DNA of 64,000 nt from Nepenthes gracilis (GCA_033239525.1 BSYO01000025.1:14046001-14110000), one strand, 5' to 3'; shown: positions 24,150-36,037, counted from the first letter of the stretch. Program-made: numbers and translations. Notes: generated from the letters alone by a model not told the origin.

Positions 24150-25080
24150 GCCTCAACGCTGCAGTGTAGTAGCGCGCCTCAATGCTAGCGGGACGGAGGA
24201 ATGAGACGTCTCCGCACGCGGGAGCAGAGACTGCGCCTCGGTGCTGAAGAGCGGAGGCTGCAACTCGGCGCTGAAGAGAGAGAGGCACGGAGGAATGAGA
24301 CATCTCCGTGATGAGGCGCAGAGTGTCGCCTCAACGCTACAGAGCAGTGGCGCGCCTCAATGCTAGCGGAACGGAGGAATGAGACGTCTCGCACGCGGGA
24401 GCAGAGATCGCGCCTCGATCTGGTCAAGAGCGGAGGCCGCAACTCGGTGTCAAGAGAGAGAGAAGGGCACGGAGGAATGAGCATCTCCGTGTCGATGAGC
24501 GGAGTGTCACTTCAACGCTACATAGCGAGGGCGCGTCTCAATGCTAGCGGGACGGAGGGATGAGACGTCTCCGTGAACGGGAGCAGAGGCGCGCGCGGCT
24601 ACCGAGGAGCGGAGGCCGCAACTCGGCGGCGAAGAGAGAGAAGGGCACGGAGGAATGAGCATCTCCGTGTCGATGAGCGGAGTGTCACTTCAACGCTACA
24701 TAGCGAGGGCGCGTCTCAATGCTAGCGGGACGGAGGGATGAGACGTCTCCGTGAACGGGAGCAGAGGTGCGCGCCTGGCGCCGAGGAGCGGAGGCTGCAA
24801 CTCGGCGTCAAGAGAGAGAGAAGGGCACGGAGGAATGAGCATCTCCGTGTCGATGAGCGGAGTGTCACTCAACGCTACATAGCGAGGGCGCGTCTCAATG
24901 CTAGCGGGACGGAGGGATGAGACGCCTCCGTGAACGGAGCGTGTCGGATGAGCGGAGGTCACCAACGGCGAGGGCGCGTCTCAATGCTAGCGGACGGGAG
25001 ATGAAGCTTGAACTCCGCAGGTCGCGCCTGGGCCGAGGGAGCGGAAGCTTCAGAGAGAGAGAGAAGGGCACGGAGGAATG
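24150..25080. repeat. about 179-bp tandem array, left LARD unit
   Basis: CTCAATGCTAGCG recurs at 24178, 24356, 24537, 24715 and 24894, with a truncated unit at 24980. Each unit carries GACGGAGGGATGAGACGTCTCCGT-like and CACGGAGGAATGAGCATCTCC-like modules (shown in short blocks only) plus an AGAGAGAGA tract. Here the hairpin loop holds the 10-bp palindrome GAGACGTCTC. Counterpart at about 31740-32690. Confidence 0.82.
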
Positions 25081-26515
25081 AGACATCTCCGTGATGAAGT
25101 GCGGAGGCCGAGAGCCTTAGTGCCGACAGACGAAGGAATGAGACATCTCCGTCCGCGGACCAAGCCTACGCCGACGCTGAAAAAAGATAGAGGAGGGCCG
25201 AGGACCTCTCCGGGCAGACGGAGGAATGAGACATCTCCGTGATGAAGTGAGGAGGCCGAGAGCCTCGTGCCAACAGACGAAGGAATGAGACATCTCCGTC
25301 TTTGTGGGGACGAAGGCTACGCCTCAACGCCGAAAAGATAGAGGAGGGCCGAGGACCTCTGGCGGCAGACGGGAGGAACGAGACATCTCCGTGATGAAGT
25401 GCGGAGGCCGAGAGCCTCGGTGCCAACAGACGAAGGAATGAGACATCTCCGTTGTGGGACGAAGGCTACGCCTCAACGCTTGAAAAAAAAGATAGAGGAG
25501 GGCCGAGGACCTCTCCGGACGGGACGGAGGAATGAGATATCTCCGTGATGAAGTGCGGAGGCCGAGAGAGCCTCGGTGCCAACAGGACGAAGGAATGAGA
25601 CATCTCCGTGTCTTTGTGGGGACGAAGGCTACGCCTCGCTTTAAAAGATAGAGGAGGGCTGAGGACCTCCCGGGCAGGACGGAGGACCTCCGGCAGGACG
25701 GAGGAATGAGACATCTCCGTGATGAAGTGCGGAGGCCGAGAGCCTCGGTGCCAACAGACGAAGGAATGAGACATCTCCGTGCTTTGTGGGGACGAAGGCT
25801 ACGCTCAAAAAAAAAAAAAGATAGAGGAGGGCCGAGGACCTCCGGGCAGGGACGGAGGAATGAGACATCTCCGTGATGAAGTGCGGAGGCCGAGAGCCTC
25901 GGTGCCAACAGACGAAGGAATGAGACATCTCCGTTTGTGGGGACGAAGGCTACGCCTCAACGCGAAAAAAAGATAGAGGAGGGCCGAGGACCTCCCGGGC
26001 AGACGGAGGAATGAGACATCTCCGTGATGAAGTGCGGAGGCCGAGAGCCTCGGTGCCAACAGTGACGAAGGAATGAGACATCTCCGTCTTCGGGTGGGGA
26101 CGAAGGCTACGCCTCAACGCCGAAAAGATAGAGGAGGGCCGAGGACCTCCGGCGGGACGGAGGGAATGAGATATCTCCGTGATGAAGTGCGGAGGTCGAG
26201 AGCCTCGGTGCCAACAGACGAAGGAATGAGACATCTCCGTCTTTGTGGGACGAAGGCTACGCCTCAACGCCGAAAAAAGATAGAGGAGGGCCGAGGACCT
26301 CCCTGGCAGGACGGAGGAAACGAGACATCTCCGTGATGAAGTGCGGAGGCCGGGAGCCTCGGTGCCAACAGACGAAGGAATGAGACATCTCCGTCTTTGT
26401 GGGACGAAGCCTATGCCTCGATTTGAAAAAGATAGAGGAGGGCCGAGGACCTCCGGGCAGACGGAGGAATGAGACATCTCCATGATGAAATGCGGAGGCT
26501 GAGAGCCTCGGCACC
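25080..26515. repeat. about 150-155-bp tandem array, left LARD unit
   Basis: GACGGAGGAATGAGA recurs at 25217, 25368, 25523, 25697, 25851, 26002, 26156, 26310 and 26460. Each unit has two copies of the GAATGAGACAT module, one inside ACGGAG/CTCCGT and one inside ACGAAG/CTCCGT. It also has GAGGC-CGAGA-GCCTC and GGAGG...CCTCC inverted repeats and a variable poly-A before GATAGAGGAGGGC. Counterpart at about 32690-34110. Confidence 0.87.
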
Positions 26516-26599
26516 GAGAGAGGCAATGTCGTGGATCTTGACGACCCGGAGGAACCATATCCGGGCGGCCCGAAAGCCGACACCGGAGGCCGGGGGCCG

Positions 26600-27060
26600 G
26601 GGAGTTGACCGTGATCTCGAACAACCTCCATGCGCCTGTCCCCGTCCGGCTAGCGAAGGGATGCGGGACGTCCTCGGGTGTGAGCCTCCGAGCACTCCTA
26701 CGGCCGCCACCCTTCCGGCCCGCCTCGCCACCGGGAGAGGAAACTCGGGAGGAGACTCGACGTGTGATCTCGAACAACCTCCATGCGCTGTCCTTGGCGA
26801 AGCTAGCGAAGGGGATGCCGGGACGCCCTCGTGGTGTGAGCCTCGAGCGCTCCTACGGCGCCACCCTTCCCGGCCCGGCTCGCCACCGGCGGGAGAGGAA
26901 ACTCGGGGAGGAGACTCGACGTGTGATCTCGATCAACCTCCATGCGCTGTCTTGGGCGAAGCTAGCGAAGGGGATGCCGGACGTCCTCGTGGTGTGAGCC
27001 CTCGAGCGCTCCTACGGGCTGCCACCCTTCCGGCCCGGCTCGCCACCGGGGGCCGGGTGA
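26600..27060. repeat. about 153-159-bp tandem array, left LARD unit
   Basis: GTGATCTCGA(A/T)CAACCTCC recurs at 26611, 26764 and 26923. Each copy is followed by AGCTAGCGAAGGG, GTGAGCCTCGAG and CCACCCTTCC blocks. Three units; counterpart at about 34210-34650. Confidence 0.8.
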
Positions 27061-28500
27061 GGGAGATGAAACTCTCATCCGTGGAATGCGGGATCCGGGA
27101 GTTGTCCTTTCGAGTAATTTTCAAGAGGAAGCTGGTCCGTCTGGTTCTCCCGAGTAGTTTTCTGCTTGCTCAGATATCCGGGTCAGCTTTTGTCGTGGCT
27201 TCTTATCTTCTTTATTTTGCTTTCCTTTGTGGTTAAATATGAGACAACCACTTCTGCTTGTGTTCTTCTGGTGTGGCTCATTGCTTGCTATTCTCAGTTA
27301 GTGTGACCTACGGGATCATGTTTTTCATTTGAAGGCTAAGCTCTTTGGAGCTATCGTCGCCAAGGCCCTATCCAGGTGCCTTCTTCCGCGGTGCTCGTCC
27401 TTCGTCAGAGGATGTCGTCGCAGCTCACGCGTTTAGGGAGCTCGGTCGGTGGAAGCGGACGCCGCCGCCAAGCCCTTGGAGCCTCAAATGAGGGTCCCGC
27501 GGGTTTTGAGGCCGCGCAACCGGACTCCGGGTCTAGTCCTTGTCCGCGTATGATTGCGGGTGGTGAGCGGCCTTTGCGGGCGCTATGGTCACCAAGTTTA
27601 AGGTCCTAGCCCACGACCATTGTAGACTGAAGGTGCTCTCTTCTGTACAAGAAGGTCGCCGCACGCCCCCTAAGGTTTTGCTGGCCGTAGATTGGGGACT
27701 TCAAAAGCCCCCAGGCCTGATGTCTTGACCGCCTGGGTCATCGGGCGCGAAAGCTTTGTTTGGTGGACCGCTTAGGTCCTATTGGCGCGGGAGCCAAGTT
27801 TGGTGGACCGCTCAGGTCCTATTGGGCGCGAGCCAAGTTTTATGGAGAGCTGGGGGCTTTATCAGCGCGGAGCCAAGTTGTATGGGGTCACTGGGCCTTA
27901 TTGGCGCGGAGCCAAGATGTGTGGTCCGCCTCCGAGGCCGTCTCGGCGTGGAGACGCACTCCTGTGATGGTCGACGTCGACCACACCGGCGCAGGCCAAG
28001 GACAAAGTTTACGGACGGACGCTTGTCCTCCCGACTTAGGGGCGATCTAGGTCGTATATATATTTTTTTGTCGTGTTATGCAATTATGCGTATGAGCAGA
28101 TAATTCCGTGATTCAGGCAAGTGGCATGATGAATGTAAGACTTTCGGGTTCGGCATGGAACCGTCATGGGTATCATTGACAGTGGCGCGTTACGCCCTTA
28201 GGTCCCGTCTAGTGTTCCGGGCATATGGTCTACGCGCATCGCTTTGGAGGATTGTCGGGGTGCTTTATTAGGAGCTCGAGCCCATACCCCTACGCTCCGA
28301 AGGGTCCGGTTCCTGCCCGGATTGGCCGCACGACGCACGAGCATCCTTTGATAAGGCTGGCCTTCTTTGGTCGCTAGAGAGTTAGGGGTGAAGCCCCGGC
28401 CGATGCATCTTCCGATGAGTGTGGATGGTCATGGATCTAGCCCACCTCGCTAGTCGGGCCGAGTGCCTCCACATCCCGGCCGATCGTACGCCCGCCTCGG
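27060..28500. other. LARD internal sequence without repeats or recognisable genes, left unit
   Basis: Apart from the short array at 27755-27935 this is single-copy within the unit and matches 34660-36040 in the right unit. It holds no protein motif I recognise on either strand. A TATATATTTTTTTG run lies near 28052. It is the part of the LARD best suited to finding relatives by a search, since it avoids the arrays. Confidence 0.6.
27755..27935. repeat. about 50-bp short tandem array, left LARD unit
   Basis: Four units contain GGTCCTATTGGCGCG-like and GAGCCAAGTTT blocks separated by 45-55 bp. Counterpart at about 35353-35520. Confidence 0.7.
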
Positions 28501-28809
28501 CTATCCGAAAAGTGGGGTGTCCTCATGGGAGGTTTGCCTCCGGCCGATCTGGCTGTTGATGTTTACGTCCTTGACCATCTTGGAGTTAGAGGACGGAGCC
28601 CCGTGCATGGCCTCGATCGATGGGGGTTGTAGCGATAGGTGACTTTGCTCCAACCGAACAAAGGATTTGCGCTCGGGGTGTTGATCTTCTCCGTCCCGGG
28701 AATCAAGGAACGGAGCCCCGGGCGTAGCTACCCTGGGTGCGGGATCGCCGCCATAGGAGGCCATGGTCTCGAGCCATAGCGCTTTGGCCGGGACTTGAGT
28801 GCTGTCCAC
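28501..28809 (-). CDS. putative short ORF next to the LARD primer site, left unit
   Basis: A 102-codon frame beginning 52 bp downstream of the primer binding site in element sense, where gag would be. It contains AKALWLETMASYGGDPAP, PFLDSRDGEDQHPERKSF and VRLEQSHLSLQPPS. The peptide ERKSFVRLEQSHLSLQPPS also occurs in the right unit's frame, so this is a conserved part of the element, although DNA identity alone would explain that. I recognise no Gag capsid or zinc knuckle motif. It may be the decayed start of gag or a frame open by chance. Confidence 0.3.
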   Translation of the reverse strand: MDSTQVPAKALWLETMASYGGDPAPRVATPGAPFLDSRDGEDQHPERKSFVRLEQSHLSLQPPSIEAMHGAPSSNSKMVKDVNINSQIGRRQTSHEDTPLFG

Positions 28810-28860
28810 TTTGATACGGGAGATTGAATATCAAGGGAGACGCGAGACTTTTTGTCACGT

Positions 28861-28880
28861 GTTCCCACAGACGGCGCCAA
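28861..28880 (-). other. primer binding site of the left LARD unit
   Basis: On the - strand this reads TTGGCGCCGTCTGTGGGAAC, three bases from the middle LTR. TTGGCGCC(G/A) beginnings are the primer site style of Tat and Athila Ty3/gypsy elements. Its position at the right end of the internal region shows that the element reads right to left. Confidence 0.8.
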
Positions 28881-28883
28881 TAA

Positions 28884-30671
28884 TTTTGCGTCCCGGATCC
28901 GCGGTTGCCGTGACGGATTAGGGAGCCTTGATTCCTTAGCACGCGGGGCGTCGGATGAAGGGTCCGGTCTCCGTAGCTATGAACCCGGACCCGCACAACA
29001 CAAACAATAAACAAGGGGTCGAGGCCGACGGGGTTGTCCCCGCCGACACTCCGACGCCAAGTCGATATCTTCCGCAATAAACGGAGAAATGCATGCATAA
29101 GATGCGAGAATGAGGGGTGTGAGAGGGATGTAATGGGAGGCATGAGCTCCATGGACACGCCCGCTGAGGGCGGCTACCCGTGCGCCCGCGAGGGGCGGCT
29201 TAGAGGAAATCCCTCTTGGGGTGCGCCCATGAGGGCGGCTTAAGGATGCGCCCGCCGAGGGGCGGCTGAGAGAGCGCCGCGAAGGGGGCTTGAGGTGCGC
29301 GTCCGCGGAGGACGGCGCAGAGATGCGCCCACCGAGGGGCGGTTGGAGATGCGCCCGCGAAGGGGCGGCTTGGGAGGTGCGTCCACGGAGGACGGCTTGG
29401 AGGTGATCGTGAATCATAGTAATATTTGGAGATCTCCCTGAATACGCCGGACGAGCGGGGCCCATTCAACCCGCTCAACCATATTGCCTTAGTGGGGCCG
29501 TTGGGCACGGGCCTCACCGTGACCGAACGGGTCAACTAAAGGGGGCCGTGCGATCCAGTCGTCGCCCTTCGGGCGGACCTCGGAATGGCATCGTGGGTTC
29601 TCGATCGAGATCTTTGGACGGCATCCCGAGGAGCCGCACGTTCTTCCCGCCGAGGGGTGGTGAGCGCCATTTGAGAGACTTCCCGACCACGCGGCCGATG
29701 CATCCGGGTTATGCCCTGAGAGGACTCTACGAGCCAAGCTAGACCGAGAACATCCAGAACTTTGGCGCCCGGCTGGGGACCGGGCGGCTTCATTTGGCCG
29801 GATTCGTGGATGGTTACGGCGCCATGGCGTGGACAGAACCTCGCTCTTCATTCTCCTGAGGGCCTTGGATTTATTTCCAGTTCGAGAGAGCGGGCTCTTC
29901 TGCGCCAAGATGCTCGGGGCTCTTCCTTCGGGAGGCCATTGCCGTGAGGACAGCCGCCGCCTAAAGGGGGCCTCACGCCCATTTTCGGGGTGAGAACATG
30001 AGGAGGAAGGGTGGTCTTTGTGCAGCCTTGCACCGCCCCTGTTAGGGGAGAAAGTGGTCATTCTCCATTGTTGGTGAGCTCGGGTTTTGATCGGCCCGAT
30101 CTCGGAGAGGAATTGTTGGGCACCGAGGCTCAAGGGGGTTTCAAGCCCTGTTCCACGAAGACAGAGGGTCTCGCCTTGTTTCTGAAGATGGGGACGGAGG
30201 AGCCGTACGCCGTCGCCGGAAGCGCCTGCGTCCTATTCTGCCGGTGGTGAGAGCGGAATCCGCCAGATCTGGTTGCTGGGAGTCCCAGTCCCGTCATCAG
30301 GGACCTTGGGCTTCTCTTTCGTGATGATAGGGGGCTAGGTGCTGCTGCTGGAAGCTCCGAGCCTCACCCGCCTGGCCGTCAGCAGAGAGAGGGAAAACGC
30401 CATCGGGGAGGGGTCCTCCAACTGAGAGAGAGAGAGAGAGAGTTCCCGTTTCGCCAGGGGTCGAGGTAAGAGCGTGCAGACGGCGCTCCTCTTTTCCTCT
30501 GTTCCCTCTTTCTCCCCTTTTTCCCGAAGCAAGTGGCCTCCCCTTTTATTGGGAAAAGGGCAGATATTTTCCTCCAAATTCAACTAATTCTCCACAAAAT
30601 CAAAACGTTTCCCCCGCCGACGGCTTCTTGGCACTCTTTCGATTTCGGGTTGGCCCACACACGACCTAACA
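28884..30671 (-). repeat. LARD LTR, middle copy
   Basis: 1788 bp. The left border (TTTTGCGTCCCGG) abuts a primer binding site and the right border (ACCTAACA) abuts a polypurine tract, so it is shared by both units, as expected of a tandem array. It carries its own copy of the GAGGGGCGGCT minisatellite at about 29160-29400. Near the right end it differs from the two outer LTRs, which are almost identical to each other there. Confidence 0.88.
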
Positions 30672-30684
30672 CTAGCCCCCATGC
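30672..30684 (-). other. polypurine tract of the right LARD unit
   Basis: On the - strand GCATGGGGGCTAG, one G shorter than the copy at 23077-23090, directly before the middle LTR start TGTTAGG. Confidence 0.78.
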
Positions 30685-31064
30685 CGAGTGGTTGAAAATT
30701 TCAACCCTCGGCATGTATCGAGGGGAGTGCAAAGTGCGGGTTGACATGCATTTTCCTTTTTCGGATGGCTTCCGAGTTCCACACTGCTGGGTCCGCCAAG
30801 GGTCTTGGCACTCTCTGTCGGGTAACCATGATGCCTAGACAATGGGACTTCTTACTTTTGGGACGCACGGTTGGTCTCCCGTCCGAAATGGTCGATCGAG
30901 GACCTTCGTGTTGAGGAGCGGAGGCTGCGCTTGGATGCGGAAGAGCCGAGGCTGCACCCGACGCCGAGGAGCGAAAGGTGGCGCTTTGACGATGCGTGAG
31001 AGGAGCATGGAGGAATAAGTACCTCCGTATAGATGAGCGAGAGCGGCGCCAAGTTTGGGAGCGA

Positions 31065-31690
31065 GGGCGCCTCTCAACACGATGATCGGAGGGCAAGACC
31101 GCAACGCCGAGAACGAGGGCGCCACAACACGATGATCGGTGGCGCGCTAACGCTTGAGAACGAGGCGGCTCACAACACGATGATCGGTGGCGGCGACGCA
31201 ACGCTTCGAGAACAAGGGCGCCTCTCAACACGATGACGGTGGGCGGCGCCACCCAACGCTTCGAGAATAAGGGCGACACCCTGGCGCCAAGAGCGAAGGG
31301 CACCTTGACACTCAAGAGAAGTACGGAGAAACGAGCATCTCCGTCCGATAAGTTGAGGCCGAGATCTCGAATCTTGACAGACGGAGGAAACGAGACATCT
31401 CCATGATGAAGCACGGAGGCCGAGAACCCCGATCGGGGTAGGACGGAGGAATGATACATCTCCATGATGAAGTACGGAGGCCGAGAACCCCGATCTTTGG
31501 TAGGACGGAGGAACGAGACATCTCCATGATGAAGCACGGAGGCCGAGAACCCCGATGCCGGTAGGACGGAGGAATGATACATCTCCATGATGAAGTACGG
31601 GAGGCCGAGAACCCCGGCAGCCGGTAGGACGGAGGAATGGGACATCTCCGTGCTACGGACGAAGGAATGAGACGCTCTGTGATGAAGTAC
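31065..31690. repeat. 53-bp and 61-bp arrays, right LARD unit
   Basis: Same order as the left unit: AACACGATGATCGG units (31076-31270), then GACGGAGGAA(T/C)GA units of about 61 bp (31378-31640) that keep the GAGACATC / GATACATC alternation. Units differ from the left copy mainly by 1-5-bp indels. Confidence 0.82.
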
Positions 31691-31739
31691 GGAGGAATGA
31701 GACATCTCCGCGGCGAGGCGCGAGTGTCGCCTCAACGCC

Positions 31740-32690
31740 GCAGTGTAGTAGCGCGCCTCAATGCTAGCGGGACGGAGGAATGAGACGTCTCCGTGACGCG
31801 GGAGCAGAGATCGCGCTTGGTCCAAGAGCTGAGGCAAACCCTCGGCCAAGAGAGAGAGGCACGGAGGAATGAGACATCTCCGTGATGAGGCGCAGAGTGT
31901 CGCCTCAACGCTACAGTGAGCGATGGCGCGCCTCAATGCTAGCGAATCGGAGGAATGAGACGTCTCGCACGCGGAGAGTAGACGCGCCTCGGTCTTTGTC
32001 AAGAGCGGAGGCCGCAACTCCTGCGTCAAGAGAGAGAAGGGCACGGAGGAACGAGCATCTCCGTGTCGATGAGCGGAGTGTCACTAGCAACGCTTACATA
32101 GCGAGGGCGCGTCTCAATGCTAGCGGGGCGGAGGATGAGACGTCTCCGTGAACGGAGCAGTAGGTCGCGCCTCGCCGAGGAGCTGAGGGTCAGCAACCCA
32201 AGGTAAGAGAGAGAGAAGGGCACGGAGGAATGAGCATCTCCGTGTCGATGAGCGGAGTGTCACCAACGCTACATAGCGAGGGGCGCGTCTCAATGCTAGC
32301 GGGACGGAGGGATGAGACGTCTCCGTGAACGGAGCAGCAGGGTCGCGCCTCGGCGCTGAGAGCGGAGGCCGCAACTCGGCGAAAGAAGAGAGAGAAGGGC
32401 ACGGAGGAATGAGCATCTCCGGGGTGTCGATGAGCGGAGTGTCACTTCAACGCTTACATAGCGAGGGCGCGTCTCAATGCTAGCGGGACGGAGGGATGAG
32501 ACGCCGTGAACAGGAGCAGGGAGTGCGCCTGAGACGCAACTCGCGAAGCCGGGAGAGGAACGAGCATCTCCGTGTCGATGAGCGAGAGTGTCACTAACAG
32601 TCTACAATGAGCGGAGGGATGAGACGCGTCCGTTGAACTCGGGAGGCTACCGGCTACAACAGGGAGCGAAGTGAAGAAGAGAGAGAGAAG
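31740..32690. repeat. about 175-bp array, right LARD unit
   Basis: CTCAATGCTAGCG units recur as at 24150-25080, with many small indels and a more broken right end (32520-32690), where unit length is lost. Confidence 0.75.
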
Positions 32691-34110
32691 GGCAGGAGGA
32701 ATGAGACATCTCCGTGATGAAGTGCGGAGGCCGAGAGCCTTAGTGCCGACAGACGAAGGAATGAGACATCTCCGTGCCGCGGACGAAGCCCTACGCCGAC
32801 GCCGAAAAAAGATAGAGGAGGGCCGAGGACCTCCTGGCAGACGGAGGAATGAGACATCTCCGTGATGAAGTGAGGGAGGCCGAGAGCCCTCGGTGCCAAC
32901 AGGACGAAGGAATGAGACATCTCCGTGCTTTGTGGGACGAAGGCCACGCCAACTCCGAAAAGATAGAGGAGGGCCGAGGACCTCTGGCGTGACGACGGAG
33001 GGAATGAGACATCTCCGTGATGAAGTGCGGAGGCCGAGAGCCTCGGTGCCTGGGCCAGGACGGGTGAATGAGACATCTCGTTTGTGGGACGAAGGCTACG
33101 CCTCAACGCTGAAAAGATAGAGGAGGGCCGAGGACCTCTGGTGACGTGGGAGGAACGAGATATCTCCGTGATGAAGTGCGGAGGCTGAGAGCCTCGGTGC
33201 CAACAGACGAAGGAATGAGACATCTCCGTGCTGTGGGACGAAGGCTACGCCTCGACGCTGAAAAGATAGAGGAGGGCTGAGGACCTCCTGGCAGGACGGA
33301 GGACCTCCCGGGCAGATCGGAGGAACGAGACATCTCCGTGATGAAGTGCGGAGGCCGAGAGCCTCGGAGTGCAACAGGGACGAAGGAATGAGACATCTCC
33401 GTGTGGGACGAAGGCTACGCCTGTGTTTGAAAAAAAAAGATAGAGGAGGGCCGAGGACCTCCCGGCAGACGGAGGAATGAGACATCTCCGTGATGAAGTG
33501 CGGAGGCCGAGAGCCTCGGGTGCTACCAGGACGAAGGAATGAGACATCTCCGTGCCGTGGGGGAAGGCTACGCTACGCCGCCGAAAAGATAGAGGGAGGG
33601 AGACCTCCTCGTGACGGAGGAATGAGACATCTCCGTGATGAAGTGCGGAGGTCGAGAGCCTCTGCCAACAGACGAAGGAATGAGACATCTCCGTTTTGTG
33701 GGACGAAGGCTACGCCTCAACGCCAAAAAAGATAGAGGAGGGCCGAGGACCTCTCGGGGCAGATCCCGGGAGGAATGAGATATCTCCGTGATGAAGTGCG
33801 GAGGCCGAGAGCCTCGGTGCCAACAGACGAAGGAATGAGACATCTCCGTCTTTGTGGGACGAAGGCTACGCCTCAACCCGAAAAGATAGAGGAGGGCCGA
33901 GGACCCTCCGGGTGAGACGGAGGAAATGAGACATCTCCGTGATGAAGTGCGGAGGCCGGGAGCCTCGAGTGCCAACAGACGAAGGAATGAGACATCTCCG
34001 TGCCGGGGGACGCCCCTATGCCTCGACGCCGAAAAGATAGAGGAGGGCCGAGGACCTCACAGGCGGGACGGAGGAATGAGACATCTCCATGATGAAATGC
34101 GGAGGCCGAG
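32690..34110. repeat. about 150-bp array, right LARD unit
   Basis: Roughly nine or ten units with the same hairpin modules as 25080-26515: ATGAGACATCTCCGTGATG, GAGGCCGAGAGCCTCGG and GATAGAGGAGGGCCGAGG. Unit length varies through indels at the poly-A and at the GACCTCC(N)GGCAG joint. Confidence 0.8.
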
Positions 34111-34209
34111 AGCCTCGGTGACCGAGAGGCAATGTCGTGGGATCTGACACCTCCAGGAACCATATCTGGCGGTGCTCGAGCCGACACCGAGGCCGGGGGG
34201 GGCCGGGAG

Positions 34210-34650
34210 TTGACCGTGATCTCGAACAACCTCCATGCGCTGTCCCCCGTCGGGCTAGCGAAGGGGATGCCGGACGCCCTCGGTGTGAGCCTCGAGCACT
34301 CCTACGGCCGCCACCCTTCCACCGGCTCGCCACCGGGCCGGGAGAGGAAACTCGAGAGGAGACTCGACGTGTGATCTCGAACAACCTCCATGCGCTGTCC
34401 CTGGGCCGAGCTAGCGAAGGGGATGCCGGACGTCGGTGGTGTGAGCCTCGAAGGCGCCCTACGGCTGCCACCCTTCCGGCCCGGCTCGCCACCAATGGAG
34501 AGGAAACTCGGGGAGGAGACTCGACGTGTGATCTCGATCAACCTCCATGCGCTGTCCCGGCCGAAGCTAGCGAAGGGGATGCCGGACGCCCTCGTGGTGT
34601 GAGCCTCGAGCGCTCCTACGGGCTGCCACCCTTCCGCCCAGCTCGCCACC
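34210..34650. repeat. about 150-160-bp array, right LARD unit
   Basis: Three units of GTGATCTCGA(A/T)CAACCTCCATGCG with AGCTAGCGAAGGGGATGCC, parallel to 26600-27060. Confidence 0.78.
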
Positions 34651-36037
34651 GGGCCAGGTGAGGGAGATGAAACTCTCATCCGTGGAATGCCTAGGGATCC
34701 GGAGTTGTCCTTTCCGAGTAATTTTCAAGAGGAAGCGGGTCCGTCTGGTTCTCCCGAGTAGTTTTTGCTTGCCGTATATCCGGCCAGTTTTTTGTCGTGG
34801 CTTCTTATCTTCTTTTTATTTTGCTTTCCTTTGTGGTTAAATATGAGACAACCACTTCGCCAGGTTCTTTCGGTGTGGCTCATTGCTTGCTATTCTCGTT
34901 AGTGTGACCTACGGGATCATGTTTTTCATTTGAAGGCTAAGCTCTTTGGAGCTATCGCCGCCAAGGCCCTATCCAGTGCCTTCTTCCGCGGTGCTCGTCC
35001 TTCGTCGGGGAGGATGTCGCCGCAGCTCACGCGTTTAGGAGCTCGGTCCGGTGAAGCGGACGCCGCCGCCAAGCCCTTCGAGCCTCAAATGAGGGTCCGC
35101 CGGTTTTGAGGCCGCTGCAACCGGACTCTGGGGTCTAGTCCTTGTCCGCGTATGATTGCGGGTGGTGAGCGGCCACTTGCTCGGGCGCTATGGTCACCAA
35201 GTTTAAGGTCCTAGCCCACGACCATTGTAGATCAAGGTGCTCTCTCTCAGACAAAGAAGGTCGCCGCACGCCCTAAGGTTTTTCGGGCCGTAGATTGGGA
35301 CTTCAAAAGCCCCTGTGCCCGATGTCTTGACCGCCGGGTCATCGGCCAAGGCTGTTTGGTGGACCGCTTTAGGTCCTATTGGCGGAGCCAAGTTTGTGGG
35401 ACCTTTCCAGTCCTATTGGCGCGAGCAAGTTTTATGGAGCTGGGCTGGGGCTTTATTGGCGCGAGCCAAGTCAGATGGGGCCGCTGGGCCTTAGGCGCGG
35501 AGCCAAGATGTGGTCCGCCCCCGTGCCGTCAGCGTGGAGACGCAGCCCCGTGATGGTCGCGTTCGGACCACCCGCGCAGGCAGGCCAAGGACAAAGTTTA
35601 CTTGACGGACGCTGTCCTCCCGACTTAGGGGCGGTCTAGGTCGTATATATATTTTTTATGTCGTGTTATGCAATTATGCGTATGAGCAGATAATTCCGTG
35701 ATTGCAAGTGGCATGATGAATGTAAGACTTACCACAGGTTCGGCATGGAACCGTCGCGGTATCTGTTGGACAGTGGCGCGCTACGCCCTAGGTCCCGTCT
35801 CAGTGTTTAGGGGCGTATGGTCTACGCGTACCGCTTTGGAGGATTGTCGGGGTGCTTTATTAGGAGCTCGAGCCCATACCCCTACGCTCCGAAGGGTCCG
35901 GTTCCTTGCCCGGATTGGTCGCACGACGCACGGCGGATCCTTTGATAAAGGCTGGCCTTCTTTGGTCGCTAGAGAGTTGGGGGTGAAGCCCCGGCCGATG
36001 CATCTTCCGATGAGTGTGGATGGTCATGGATTCGAGT
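34651..36037. other. LARD internal sequence without recognisable genes, right unit
   Basis: Counterpart of 27060-28500, including the short GGTCCTATTGGCG array (35353-35520) and the TATATATATTTTTTATG run near 35643. No coding motif was recognised. Confidence 0.6.

Noticed and set aside
26469..27236. 255-codon + strand ORF
   Set aside because: Reads antisense through the 153-159-bp array; repeated peptides only reflect the repeat, and the frame is not the same in the other unit.
23740..34110. CRISPR-like array (short repeats with spacers)
   Set aside because: The sequences between repeats are themselves repeated, unit lengths vary, and the block lies inside an LTR element of a plant nuclear genome.
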